This document shows positions 1 to 6,624 of a stretch of DNA of 19,640 bases, piece by piece. Position numbers and translations under genes: made by a program. The number at the start of each line of letters is the position of its first letter. Within the stretch, counting starts at the first letter, position 1. Under the pieces are notes generated by a model, which had not been told where the DNA came from, searched no databases, and worked only from the letters and a program-made list of their open reading frames with translations. This stretch comes from Collinsella aerofaciens (GTDB lineage Bacteria; Actinomycetota; Coriobacteriia; Coriobacteriales; Coriobacteriaceae): NCBI GenBank assembly GCA_014846205.1, contig RKAY01000059.1, positions 1 to 19,640 on the forward strand. Direction: 5' to 3'.

Positions 1-56
1 GCCCGCTTTTTTGACTCGCGCAGTGCCCTTGCGAAAACGAATCCGGCCGCCACAAC

Positions 57-90
57 GCAAAACGGGGCCCGCGCGCAGCGCAAACCCCGT
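57..90 (-). terminator. Rho-independent terminator after SIS gene 1
   Basis: Read on the minus strand, a stem ACGGGG/CCCCGT with an inner GCGC/GCGC helix (separated by ttt/ggg) is followed by four T. It lies about 25 bases past the stop codon of the SIS gene at 114-1082. The short T-run makes it moderate rather than strong. Confidence 0.6.
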
Positions 91-113
91 CAAAAAAAGA
101 TAATTTCCGGTAC

Positions 114-1082
114 CTAGTACTGCTCGATGCCCATGTAGCGACGAACCTCGGGGCTGTGGTCGAACACCTTGCCGCGCGCAGCGCGCAGCTCGCAGCTCAT
201 GTTGTAGAAGAAGATCGGCTCCAGGTACGAACGCACGCTGGCAGGTACCTCGCCCACGCCGTACTCAAGCGCGTCGAGCACCATGATCGTGTCGGTGTGC
301 GTGTTGAGGAACGCGAGCGCGCGCTCCTCCATGGGGCGGCACTCGCCCGATCCGAGCTGCACAAAGTAGAACACGCCGGGCTCGGTGGCCTCGAACGGGC
401 CGTGGAAGTACTCGCCAGAGTGGATGTAGCAGCAGTGCTGCCACTGCATCTCCATGAGCGAGCAGATGGCCATGGCATAGGTCTGGCTAAAGTTGGGGCC
501 GGAGCCCAGGATATAGAAGAACTTGTGCTGCTGGCAGAGCTCGGCAAAGCGGGCGCCCAGCTCGGCGTTGACCTTCTCGCGGGCGGCGGGCAGCAGCGCA
601 TCCATCTGCTTGAGGCCCTCGTACATGTCGGCGAGTGCCTCGTAGCCTTCCTGCTGGTCGAGCAGCTCGGCGGCGATCAGGGCGCCGATGCCCTGAGGCA
701 CCTCGGCCTGCGACACGCCCTCACCCCAGGGGTAGACCCAGGTGGTCCACTTGCCGTTGTCAATCTTGGAGCCCTCGCAGTCGGTGAGGGCGACAACCTC
801 GGCGCCAGCGGCCAGCGCCATCTCGCAGCCGTCGACGACCTCCTGCGTGCTGCCGCTGTGGCTGCAGGCGATGACGAGTGACTTCTCGCCAAGACTCTTG
901 GGAGCCATCAGGCAAAACTCGCGTGCCGTGTAGACCGTCGAGGTAAACGTGGTGGCCTCGCGCTTGAGCAGCTCGTTGGCCGGCATCAGGTCGATCATCG
1001 AACCGCCACAAGCGATCCAAAAGACATTCTCAATCTTGCCCTTGCGCTCGATGATTTCCTGAACCAGATCATGTGCGTTCAT
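114..1082 (-). CDS. SIS-domain sugar-phosphate deglycase/isomerase, FrlB/GfrF-like (paralog 1)
   Basis: This 322-residue protein has two SIS domains and resembles FrlB/GfrF/FraB. Those enzymes cleave 6-phosphorylated Amadori products (for example fructoselysine-6-phosphate) into glucose-6-phosphate and the free amino acid in the cytoplasm. The first sugar-phosphate loop is CSHSGSTQEV (residues 73-82). GEYFHGPFE lies at 223-231, and the chain ends RRYMGIEQY, close to the C-terminus of E. coli FrlB. Glu211 and His227 are 16 apart, as are the catalytic Glu and His reported for FraB. The ATG follows AAGGAGG at 9 bases. The gene is 144 bases downstream of a GntR gene and has its own candidate promoter with paired repeats. 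The family also contains AgaS-like and GlmS-like isomerases, so the exact substrate is inferred. Confidence 0.85.
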   Translation of the reverse strand: MNAHDLVQEIIERKGKIENVFWIACGGSMIDLMPANELLKREATTFTSTVYTAREFCLMAPKSLGEKSLVIACSHSGSTQEVVDGCEMALAAGAEVVALTDCEGSKIDNGKWTTWVYPWGEGVSQAEVPQGIGALIAAELLDQQEGYEALADMYEGLKQMDALLPAAREKVNAELGARFAELCQQHKFFYILGSGPNFSQTYAMAICSLMEMQWQHCCYIHSGEYFHGPFEATEPGVFYFVQLGSGECRPMEERALAFLNTHTDTIMVLDALEYGVGEVPASVRSYLEPIFFYNMSCELRAARGKVFDHSPEVRRYMGIEQY

Positions 1083-1138
1083 CCTGATGTTCCTCCTTGT
1101 GGGGCGGCTTTGAACGACGACAGCTCGTAGCTGCTATC

Positions 1139-1155
1139 GTTCTATGTTGTTCTAT
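1139..1155. promoter_or_regulatory. Candidate operator, heptamer pair 1
   Basis: Two GTTCTAT heptamers are separated by GTT, so the copies are 10 bp apart, one helical turn. The pair touches the downstream edge of the candidate -10 box for the SIS gene at 114-1082, where a repressor would cover the transcription start. A near-identical pair lies 62 bp away. Confidence 0.55.
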
Positions 1156-1183
1156 TTATAGCACGCCGGCTGTCACGGTGGAA
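1155..1183 (-). promoter_or_regulatory. Candidate promoter of SIS gene 1
   Basis: On the minus strand a TATAAA -10 box (1155-1160) follows a weak TTCCAC -35 box (1178-1183) with a 17-base spacer. The expected start near 1148 falls inside the heptamer pair at 1139-1155. This implies expression independent of the upstream recQ-gntR unit. Confidence 0.45.
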
Positions 1184-1200
1184 GCTATTGCGGCAAATTT

Positions 1201-1217
1201 GTTCCATGTTGTTCTAT
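1201..1217. promoter_or_regulatory. Candidate operator, heptamer pair 2
   Basis: GTTCCAT-GTT-GTTCTAT matches the pair at 1139-1155 at 16 of 17 positions and lies in the same orientation, 62 bp (about six turns) away. It sits just after the stop codon of the GntR gene and upstream of the candidate -35 box. Two phased copies around a promoter suit cooperative binding or a small loop by the adjacent GntR protein. Confidence 0.5.
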
Positions 1218-1226
1218 TCGTGGACG

Positions 1227-1982
1227 TTAGATGTCAAACACGTAGCGCGAGCCCACGATCTTTTGGCGTCCGAGCAGCAAGGGCCGCTCGTCCGCGTCGG
1301 TAAAGTACGCCTCCATATAGAAGAGCGGCTCGCCGACCGGCACCTCCAGCAGCGGGGCCGCCTGAGCGTCGGCAAGCGCAATCTCCACGGTGCAGGGGTC
1401 GGACTTGAGCGGTGCGCGACCCGAATGCTCGGCAACGAGCGCAAAGATGGAATTGTCCGCGAGGTCCTCGTCGCGCATCGTTTGCAGATACGGATGGTCG
1501 GCAAGCACAAAGGCGTTGTTCTCGAGCATGACGGGCACGCCATCGGCCGTGCGCACGCGCTCGACCACGATGAGCTCACAGCCGGGCTCCACGCCAAAAA
1601 ATGCCGCGTCCTCGCGCGTCGCCGCAACCACCGTGCGCGACACCAGGCGCGCTCCGGCCACCATGTCGTTGGCGGCACAACCCTCGGTGAAGCTCTGGAC
1701 GTCGCCCTTCTGGCGGATCTTGCGCTTGAGCTTGGGCGCACACACAAACGTGCCCCTCCCCTGCTGGCGGTTGAGATATCCCGCACGCGATAGCTCCTCG
1801 ATGGCACGGCGCACGGTGATGCGGCCCACGCCGTAGGACTTCGCGAGCTCCATCTCGGAAGGAATGCGCGAGCCGGCCGCGTACACGCCGCGCGCGATCT
1901 CGCCCTTTAGGTCGTCCATGACCTGCTGGTATAGCGGCACGGCGGGCACGTCAGTACGGTCGGTCTTGCTATCGGTCGCCAT
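1227..1982 (-). CDS. GntR-family regulator with UTRA domain (regulator 1)
   Basis: This 251-residue HutC/NagR-type transcription factor has an N-terminal winged helix-turn-helix at about residues 15-80. The signature PSEMELAKSYGVGRITVRRA is followed by the wing RQQGRGTFV. A UTRA effector domain follows at about 95-245. UTRA domains usually bind sugar phosphates or other small catabolites, which release the repressor. The ATG lies two bases after the recQ stop codon, and its ribosome site (GGAG) is inside the end of recQ, so the two are probably co-transcribed and translationally coupled. The FrlB-like gene is next downstream, and the paired GTTCYAT repeats between them are the likely target. 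The effector is not visible from sequence. Confidence 0.9.
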   Translation of the reverse strand: MATDSKTDRTDVPAVPLYQQVMDDLKGEIARGVYAAGSRIPSEMELAKSYGVGRITVRRAIEELSRAGYLNRQQGRGTFVCAPKLKRKIRQKGDVQSFTEGCAANDMVAGARLVSRTVVAATREDAAFFGVEPGCELIVVERVRTADGVPVMLENNAFVLADHPYLQTMRDEDLADNSIFALVAEHSGRAPLKSDPCTVEIALADAQAAPLLEVPVGEPLFYMEAYFTDADERPLLLGRQKIVGSRYVFDI

Positions 1983-1984
1983 CG

Positions 1985-3967
1985 TTACGCTCCATCCCGC
2001 GCATGCTCGGACTCAAACTCTTCAATCGCCGCCATAAACTGCTCGCCAAAGGCGTCGGCCTTTTTCTCGCCGATGCCGTTGACCTGGATAAGCTCGTCGC
2101 GCGTCTGAGGGCGCAGACGGCACAGGCCGCGCAGGGCCTTGTCGGAGAAGACCATGTACGGCGCCATCTCCAGCTCGGTCGAGATCTCCTTGCGCAGGGC
2201 GCGTAGGCGCTCGAACAGCTCGGCATCGTCACCCACGCGCGGGCGCTGATCCAGCTCGGCCTCCTCGCGCAGCAGGTCCACCGCCCGGCGGGCGCGGGCA
2301 GAGGCCTTGCGCTTGGACGCACGACGCTTAACGGTAAAGGCAAACGCCTCGTCCTCGACCTCGCCGGCGCGCGGGCCCAGGCCCACGACCGGATACTGCC
2401 CCTGCGAGGTGGCCAAATAACCGCGGCCACACAGCTGGCCGATGATGTCCTTGATGCGACCGACCGATTCGATCGACAGCTCACCGTAGCCGCGGTCCTC
2501 ATCCAGATGCATCTGGCGAATGCGCTCGGTGTTGCCGCCGTGAAGCACATCGGCGATCAGCGACTTGCCAAAGCGCATGGGACGCGTGGCCACATAGCGC
2601 ACGACGGCGCAGGCCATATCGGTGACGTCCTCGACCTCGAACTGCGTGAGGCAGTTGCTGCAGTTGCCGCAGCCCTCGGCCTCGTTCGTGGCGGCGGCGC
2701 CCGAACCAGCCGCGGCAGCATGCTCGGCCGCAGCCTCGTCGCCAAAGTAGCGCAGCATGTATTCGCGCAGGCAGCCGGTGGTATTGCAGTAGCCCTCCAT
2801 CTGGCTGAGCAGACGATATCGATTCTGGAGCGCCCACGCGCGTTGCTCGTCGTCGAGCGCCTCGTCGGCAGCATCGCCGCGGTCGATCAGAAAGCGGCGC
2901 ATGCGAAAATCGTTGCCGTTCCACAGCAGGTGGCAGCTTGCCGGGTCGCCGTCGCGACCGGCGCGGCCCGCCTCCTGGTAGTAGGCCTCGATGCTCTCGG
3001 GCACGTTGTTGTGGATCACATAGCGCACGTTGGGCTTGTCGATGCCCATGCCAAAGGCGTTGGTGGCAACCATCACCTGAATATCGTCGTCGATAAAGGC
3101 GCGCTGGCTTTGGCGGCGGGCGTCATTACCCATGCCGGCATGGTAGCGACCAACGCGAATGCCACTGGAGCCCAGCGCTTCGGCGAGCTCGCCCGCCAAC
3201 GCATCGACCGCCTTGCGGGTCGAGCAATACACGATGCCGCTCTCGCTCGAATGCGCGATCACGTAGTCGCGCACCCAGGCGGTCTTGGCCTTGTCGCCCA
3301 TCTCCTCGCAACCAAAGTAGAGGTTCTTGCGATCGAAGCCCGTCACCACCGTCGCCGGGTTTTGCAGGCCGAGCATCTGCTGGATATCGGCGCGCACGCG
3401 CTCAGTCGCCGTAGCGGTAAAAGCCGCCACGATGGGGCGCTGCGGCAGGGAATCGATGAACTCGCGAATCTGCAGGTAAGCGGGGCGGAAATCCTGGCCC
3501 CATTGGCTTACGCAGTGGGCCTCGTCAATGGCCACGAGCGGTACGCCAATGCCGGCGGAACCCGCGGCCTCCTGGGCAAAGGCCAAAAAGCGCGGCTCGA
3601 GCAGGCGCTCGGGCGCCACGTACATAAGCTGGTAGCGGCCCTCGCGCGCCCGTTTGAGCACGGTGTTTTGCTGGGCCGGAGTAAGACTGGAGTTGAGATA
3701 GCTGGGTCGCGCACCCGCCGCGAGCAACGCACGGGTCTGGTCCTCCATAAGCGACAGCAGCGGACTCACCACAAAGGTGATACCGGGCAGCATGAGCGCG
3801 GGCACCTGGTAGCAAATGGACTTGCCGGCGCCCGTGGGCATAACACCCAGCGCATCGCGACCGGCAAGGATCGCATCGACCATGCGGTCCTGTCCCGGGC
3901 GAAACGAGGTGTAGCCAAAATAGGCGCCGAGCGTGTCGAGCGCCATCTGCTGCATGCTATCGGTCAT
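1985..3967 (-). CDS. recQ: ATP-dependent DNA helicase RecQ
   Basis: This 660-residue superfamily 2 3'-5' helicase acts in recombination and repair. Visible parts are Walker A PTGAGKS (44-50), DEAH (148-151) followed by CVSQWGQDFRP, FTATAT (183-188), and motif VI EAGRAGRDG (332-340). An RQC-type zinc site uses C399, C433, C436 and C439. An HRDC domain lies at about 565-640 (EISTELEMAPYMVFSDKALR and the GIGEKKA hairpin). The span between the first zinc cysteine and the CGNCSNC cluster is longer than in E. coli RecQ because of an Ala-rich insert (about 411-430). The ATG follows AGGA at 6 bases. It overlaps functionally with regulator 1 (2-base gap), an odd partner for a repair gene. Confidence 0.96.
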   Translation of the reverse strand: MTDSMQQMALDTLGAYFGYTSFRPGQDRMVDAILAGRDALGVMPTGAGKSICYQVPALMLPGITFVVSPLLSLMEDQTRALLAAGARPSYLNSSLTPAQQNTVLKRAREGRYQLMYVAPERLLEPRFLAFAQEAAGSAGIGVPLVAIDEAHCVSQWGQDFRPAYLQIREFIDSLPQRPIVAAFTATATERVRADIQQMLGLQNPATVVTGFDRKNLYFGCEEMGDKAKTAWVRDYVIAHSSESGIVYCSTRKAVDALAGELAEALGSSGIRVGRYHAGMGNDARRQSQRAFIDDDIQVMVATNAFGMGIDKPNVRYVIHNNVPESIEAYYQEAGRAGRDGDPASCHLLWNGNDFRMRRFLIDRGDAADEALDDEQRAWALQNRYRLLSQMEGYCNTTGCLREYMLRYFGDEAAAEHAAAAGSGAAATNEAEGCGNCSNCLTQFEVEDVTDMACAVVRYVATRPMRFGKSLIADVLHGGNTERIRQMHLDEDRGYGELSIESVGRIKDIIGQLCGRGYLATSQGQYPVVGLGPRAGEVEDEAFAFTVKRRASKRKASARARRAVDLLREEAELDQRPRVGDDAELFERLRALRKEISTELEMAPYMVFSDKALRGLCRLRPQTRDELIQVNGIGEKKADAFGEQFMAAIEEFESEHARDGA

Positions 3968-3998
3968 GGTTTCCTAACGTCCAAGTCATCTGCCGCCG

Positions 3999-4004
3999 AT
4001 TATA
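3999..4004 (-). promoter_or_regulatory. Candidate -10 box for recQ
   Basis: A consensus TATAAT on the minus strand lies 31 bases before the recQ start codon. No convincing -35 box is seen at the usual distance. Confidence 0.45.
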
Positions 4005-4063
4005 CGCCGCCACGCGGACCGGTGCCGCACGGCTGCCGGCCACGGGCGATGCAATCCGAAGGG

Positions 4064-4161
4064 AATGAGCGTGGATTTTCGGACACTTTCAGGATGAGCG
4101 TGGATAATCTCCCACTTTGAACCCGTCACCAAACCAAAAACGGGAGATTATCCACGCTCAT
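4064..4161. repeat. Inverted repeat with 20-bp perfect arms plus an extra direct copy
   Basis: ATGAGCGTGGATAATCTCCC at 4094-4113 is matched exactly, inverted, at 4142-4161, leaving a 28-base loop. A diverged direct copy of the left arm starts at 4064 (ATGAGCGTGGAT at 4065-4076) with a 29-base period, and both copies are followed by CACTTT. The element could fold on either strand. There is no T-run, so simple termination is not indicated. Confidence 0.8.
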
Positions 4162-4170
4162 TCTGCGGGT

Positions 4171-4224
4171 AGTCGTTGGGGACCTTCTTGAATGACCAGT
4201 CGTTTAAGAACGTCCCCAACGACT
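4171..4224. repeat. Inverted repeat with 13-bp perfect arms, extending to 19
   Basis: AGTCGTTGGGGAC at 4171-4183 pairs perfectly with 4212-4224. After one mismatch the pairing goes on for five more bases, leaving a 16-base loop (4190-4205). The word GAACGTCCCCAA in the right arm recurs exactly at 12616-12627. Function unknown. Confidence 0.75.
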
Positions 4225-4273
4225 AATCTCTTGACAAACGCGGAAACGTCGCCGGTTGAGCATAAGTCAGCGA

Positions 4274-4371
4274 AAACGCCCCTAAGCGAGCAAGGTGACG
4301 TGAAAGAGGAGGGAAGCGTACTTCGGTACGCGACCGACGATTGAACGTCAGATTGCCGCTTAGGGGCGTTT
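4274..4371. ncRNA. Candidate structured RNA element, multi-step stem
   Basis: Nested pairings run from outside inward. A perfect 15-bp outer stem joins 4274-4288 and 4357-4371. Next come GCAA/TTGC (4290-4293/4353-4356) and TGACGT/ACGTCA (4296-4301/4345-4350). A purine-rich internal loop has GA steps on both sides (4302-4315/4332-4344). The apical GCGTAC/GTACGC stem (4316-4321/4326-4331) closes a TTCG loop. This layered layout looks like a conserved RNA fold, though it could be a dispersed DNA repeat. The transcribed strand is not known. The known Collinsella-1 RNA family is one candidate to compare; identity is not claimed. Confidence 0.45.
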
Positions 4372-4428
4372 GCAGCGTCGACCGGTCCGTCGTTCGTCAG
4401 AACGGCGGAACCAAAGGCGCAACTAGAG

Positions 4429-5148
4429 CTACATGACCATAACGTAGCGCGATCCCACGTAGTACTGCTTACCCATCAGAACCGGCTCGTCGTTGGGACC
4501 GGTAAAGCCGGCGCGCAGGTTGAGCAGCGGATCATGCGGGGCAATGCCCAGCTCGGCCGCCTGCTCGGCATTGGCGCGAACGGCCTCGACCGTACGGTAG
4601 CCAACCGAGACAATCGGCGTTCCGCCAACACGCTCGACCTCGGCAAAAATCGACTTGTCCTCAAGATCGGCCGTCAACAGCTCACGGTAGGCGTCAAACG
4701 GCACAAAGATGTTCTCCTCAAATATGGGCTCGCCGTCGGCCGTACGCACGCGCTTGATATGCAGCAGCAGCGCGTCCTTCTGCAAACCAAAGAACTCCAT
4801 CTCGTTTTGGCGCGCCGGAACAATCTGGCGATCGACCACATGCGCACCGGCCTTCATGCCGTTGTTGGCACACAGCGCGGTAAACGTCTGCAGCGTCGAG
4901 GCGTGGAACTGGCGATTGATGTGCGGCGTGGAAACAAAGGTGCCGCGGCCCTGCTGCTTAACCAGGTAGCCATCGGAGCACAACTCCTCGACGGCGCGAC
5001 GCACCGTAATTCGGCTCACGTCGTACTGCTCGGCTAGCTCAAGCTCGGACGGAATACGCTCCTTGGGTGCATAAACACCTTTCTCGATCGCATCCTTGAT
5101 CTCGTCATAAATCTGCTGGTAAAGCGGTGCATTTTTGGGCGCAGGCAT
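4429..5148 (-). CDS. GntR-family regulator with UTRA domain (regulator 2)
   Basis: This 239-residue HutC/NagR-type regulator has a winged helix-turn-helix at about 8-72 (PSELELAEQYDVSRITVRRA, then KQQGRGTFV) and a UTRA domain from about 88. It is closely similar to regulator 1 over the DNA-binding half, including the identical segment RITVRRA and the QQGRGTF wing. The ribosome site is weak (AAGAG about 10 bases before ATG). Its upstream region carries ACGT-N5-ACGT (5186-5198), and the same type of site stands in front of the PTS operon and the EamA gene. Autoregulation and control of those units is therefore the best inference. Confidence 0.9.
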   Translation of the reverse strand: MPAPKNAPLYQQIYDEIKDAIEKGVYAPKERIPSELELAEQYDVSRITVRRAVEELCSDGYLVKQQGRGTFVSTPHINRQFHASTLQTFTALCANNGMKAGAHVVDRQIVPARQNEMEFFGLQKDALLLHIKRVRTADGEPIFEENIFVPFDAYRELLTADLEDKSIFAEVERVGGTPIVSVGYRTVEAVRANAEQAAELGIAPHDPLLNLRAGFTGPNDEPVLMGKQYYVGSRYVMVM

Positions 5149-5185
5149 ATCTAATCACTCTTATCGAAATATTGAAATAACTAAT

Positions 5186-5198
5186 ACGTATATAACGT
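5186..5198. promoter_or_regulatory. Candidate operator A upstream of regulator 2
   Basis: ACGTATATAACGT has two ACGT ends separated by five A/T bases. It lies about 38 bases before the regulator 2 start codon. The longer word TATAACGTCT (5191-5200) recurs exactly at 11227-11236 in front of the PTS operon, and ATATTGATAA (5217-5226) recurs exactly at 11249-11258. Confidence 0.55.
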
Positions 5199-5252
5199 CT
5201 AGTTTCATGTTACCTCATATTGATAAAACGATACACCACATACAGCAAATCC

Positions 5253-6260
5253 TTACTTGCCGTCGTCCTGCTGCAGGCTGTCTTGCTCGCTGAGGCGCGC
5301 CTGCCTGCTGGCCATGCGTGCGGGCTTGTCGGGATCGGGAACGGCCGTGGGCATGGGCTCGTCGACATGACCGCCCCACCAGCCGCCCACAAAGTTGAGC
5401 GTGTGGAACACATTGATCACGGCGCCGGGATCAATGTCGCACACCAGCTTGATAATGTCCTGGCTCTCGTAGGTCGAGACAACGGCATGCAGCAGGTACA
5501 TCTTCTCGCGGCTGTATCCGCCAATGACCTCGGCACAGCTAATGCCATGCTGAAAATGGTCAACATAGGCGGTCATGACCTCGTCCGCCTTGTGCGTTGT
5601 GATCTGCAGCGTCACGCGGTCGTAGCGACGATAGAAACTGTCGATGGTCTTGGTCGAAATAAACTGGAACACGATGGAGTACGCCGCGTTGTCCCAGCCA
5701 AACATAAAGCCAAAGATCGCCAGGATAAAGCAGTTGAAACCAAAGATAACGCCCCAGATGGTCTTGCCCGTGTGGTTGGAGACCCACAGCGCGATAAAGT
5801 CGGTGCCGCCGGTGGATGCGCCGGACTTAAGCGCGATGGCAGCGCCCAGACCCGAGACCACGCCACCAAAAATGATGAGCATGATCTTGTCGCCCAAAAA
5901 CGGCGCGAAGTGAAAGACGTTAAGGAACAGCGACGAGAGCATGACCTGTATCATCGAGAAGATGACGAAGCGCTTGCTAATGCCGCTCCAGCACAGGAGC
6001 GCCACGGGGATGTTGAGCGCGAGCATGCCGAGCGAGATGTCGATGTGAACGCCGCCCAGCGAGGTAACACGATCGAGCAGGACCGCGACGCCGGTGAGGC
6101 CGCTCGGAAGCAGGTCGGCGGGTTGAATGAACGCCTGGATCAGGAATGTCTGGAGAACGGCGGAAATTGTGACCGCCACGGCGGTGATGGCGCGGCGGAC
6201 GATGGTGAGGCGGCCGAGCACGAGCACGCGGTCCGTGAGCTGGTCGATGGCGTTCGCCAC
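5253..6260 (-). CDS. YitT/DUF161-family membrane protein with C-terminal DUF2179 domain
   Basis: This 335-residue protein has a membrane part over about residues 15-200 (five to six hydrophobic segments) and the pattern ALKSGASTGGTDFIA typical of YitT proteins. A cytoplasmic DUF2179-like domain covers about 215-290 (TLQITTHKADEVMTAYVDHF, then GGYSREKMYLLHAVVS). The C-terminal 45 residues are polar and rich in Asp, Pro, Gln and Arg. The start is GTG, chosen because GGGAG sits 5 bases upstream and the protein lines up from MANAIDQL. The function of this family is not settled. It lies between regulator 2 and the HAD gene, and no functional link to the sugar genes is evident. Confidence 0.85.
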   Translation of the reverse strand: MANAIDQLTDRVLVLGRLTIVRRAITAVAVTISAVLQTFLIQAFIQPADLLPSGLTGVAVLLDRVTSLGGVHIDISLGMLALNIPVALLCWSGISKRFVIFSMIQVMLSSLFLNVFHFAPFLGDKIMLIIFGGVVSGLGAAIALKSGASTGGTDFIALWVSNHTGKTIWGVIFGFNCFILAIFGFMFGWDNAAYSIVFQFISTKTIDSFYRRYDRVTLQITTHKADEVMTAYVDHFQHGISCAEVIGGYSREKMYLLHAVVSTYESQDIIKLVCDIDPGAVINVFHTLNFVGGWWGGHVDEPMPTAVPDPDKPARMASRQARLSEQDSLQQDDGK

Positions 6261-6305
6261 GTAGGCTCCCTTCGAAGGCAGATGTAGTTGTAGGGCATGC
6301 CGGCG

Positions 6306-6311
6306 ATTGTA
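6306..6311 (-). promoter_or_regulatory. Candidate -10 box of the YitT gene
   Basis: TACAAT on the minus strand lies about 46 bases before the GTG start. No good -35 box is seen at 16-18 bases, so only the -10 element is supported. Confidence 0.35.
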
Positions 6312-6406
6312 GCATGGAGCGCGAGGAGGTGCTTCAATTCACCCTCTCTCGACAACCAAAACGGGCCAAAACAGGCCAGCAACCCCCACGACCAAAGGCC
6401 CAAAAT

Positions 6407-6529
6407 CTAAGTGAGTAGACTATTCGCGACCTGTCGAGCACACCCAAAACAGCCACCTCTGTGACCTGCGGTTTTACTAAGGCAGAAACGCTTTGTGCTC
6501 GGCCTGCGCCAAAAAGTCTACTCACTTAG
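6407..6529. repeat. Long inverted-repeat element, 15-bp perfect ends
   Basis: CTAAGTGAGTAGACT (6407-6421) pairs perfectly with 6515-6529, enclosing 93 bases. Inside, GAGCACA (6436-6442) pairs with TGTGCTC (6494-6500). The layout is like the element at 4274-4371 but with different sequence. No target-site duplication is visible and it contains no gene. Confidence 0.75.
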
Positions 6530-6624
6530 TCTGAGTCGAAGCCAAACGGGCCCAAATCGAAGCCAAATTAAGCCCATCCGCATCAAAAGACGCGTGAATC
6601 CGTACTTCTCGCGGTGGATTGACG

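Larger units (their letters stand above)
3968..4428. other. 461-base intergenic region with three successive inverted-repeat elements
   Basis: No credible gene lies between recQ and regulator 2. Apart from the recQ -10 box, the stretch is filled by three independent inverted-repeat elements in a row (4064-4161, 4171-4224, 4274-4371). The remaining bases (4225-4273 and 4372-4428) show no clear signal beyond a weak CCGT/ACGG hairpin near 4387-4405. Confidence 0.7.
6261..6624. other. 364-base intergenic region between HAD and YitT genes
   Basis: No credible gene is present. It holds a TACAAT -10-like box for the YitT gene (6306-6311, minus strand), the long inverted repeat at 6407-6529, and a short direct repeat TCGAAGCCAAA (6536-6546 and 6557-6567, period 21). 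No clear terminator follows the HAD stop codon. Confidence 0.65.

Noticed and set aside
1097..1303. 68-codon plus-strand frame in the gap before SIS gene 1
   Set aside because: It overlaps the regulator 1 coding end and the promoter repeats, and has no ribosome site or family pattern.
2507..4120. 537-codon open frame on the plus strand over recQ
   Set aside because: It is antisense to a full-length, motif-complete RecQ; its translation is rich in Ala, His, Val and Arg with no family pattern, a usual effect of high GC.
4064..4371. Possible CRISPR array from repeated short words
   Set aside because: The units are inverted repeats of different sequence, with no regular direct repeat and spacer pattern and no cas genes.
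5220..6287. 355-codon plus-strand frame over the YitT gene
   Set aside because: Antisense shadow; the minus-strand protein has clear membrane segments and a DUF2179 region.
6407..6529. Insertion sequence or MITE
   Set aside because: No transposase, no visible target-site duplication and only one copy in the window; kept as a repeat of unknown nature.
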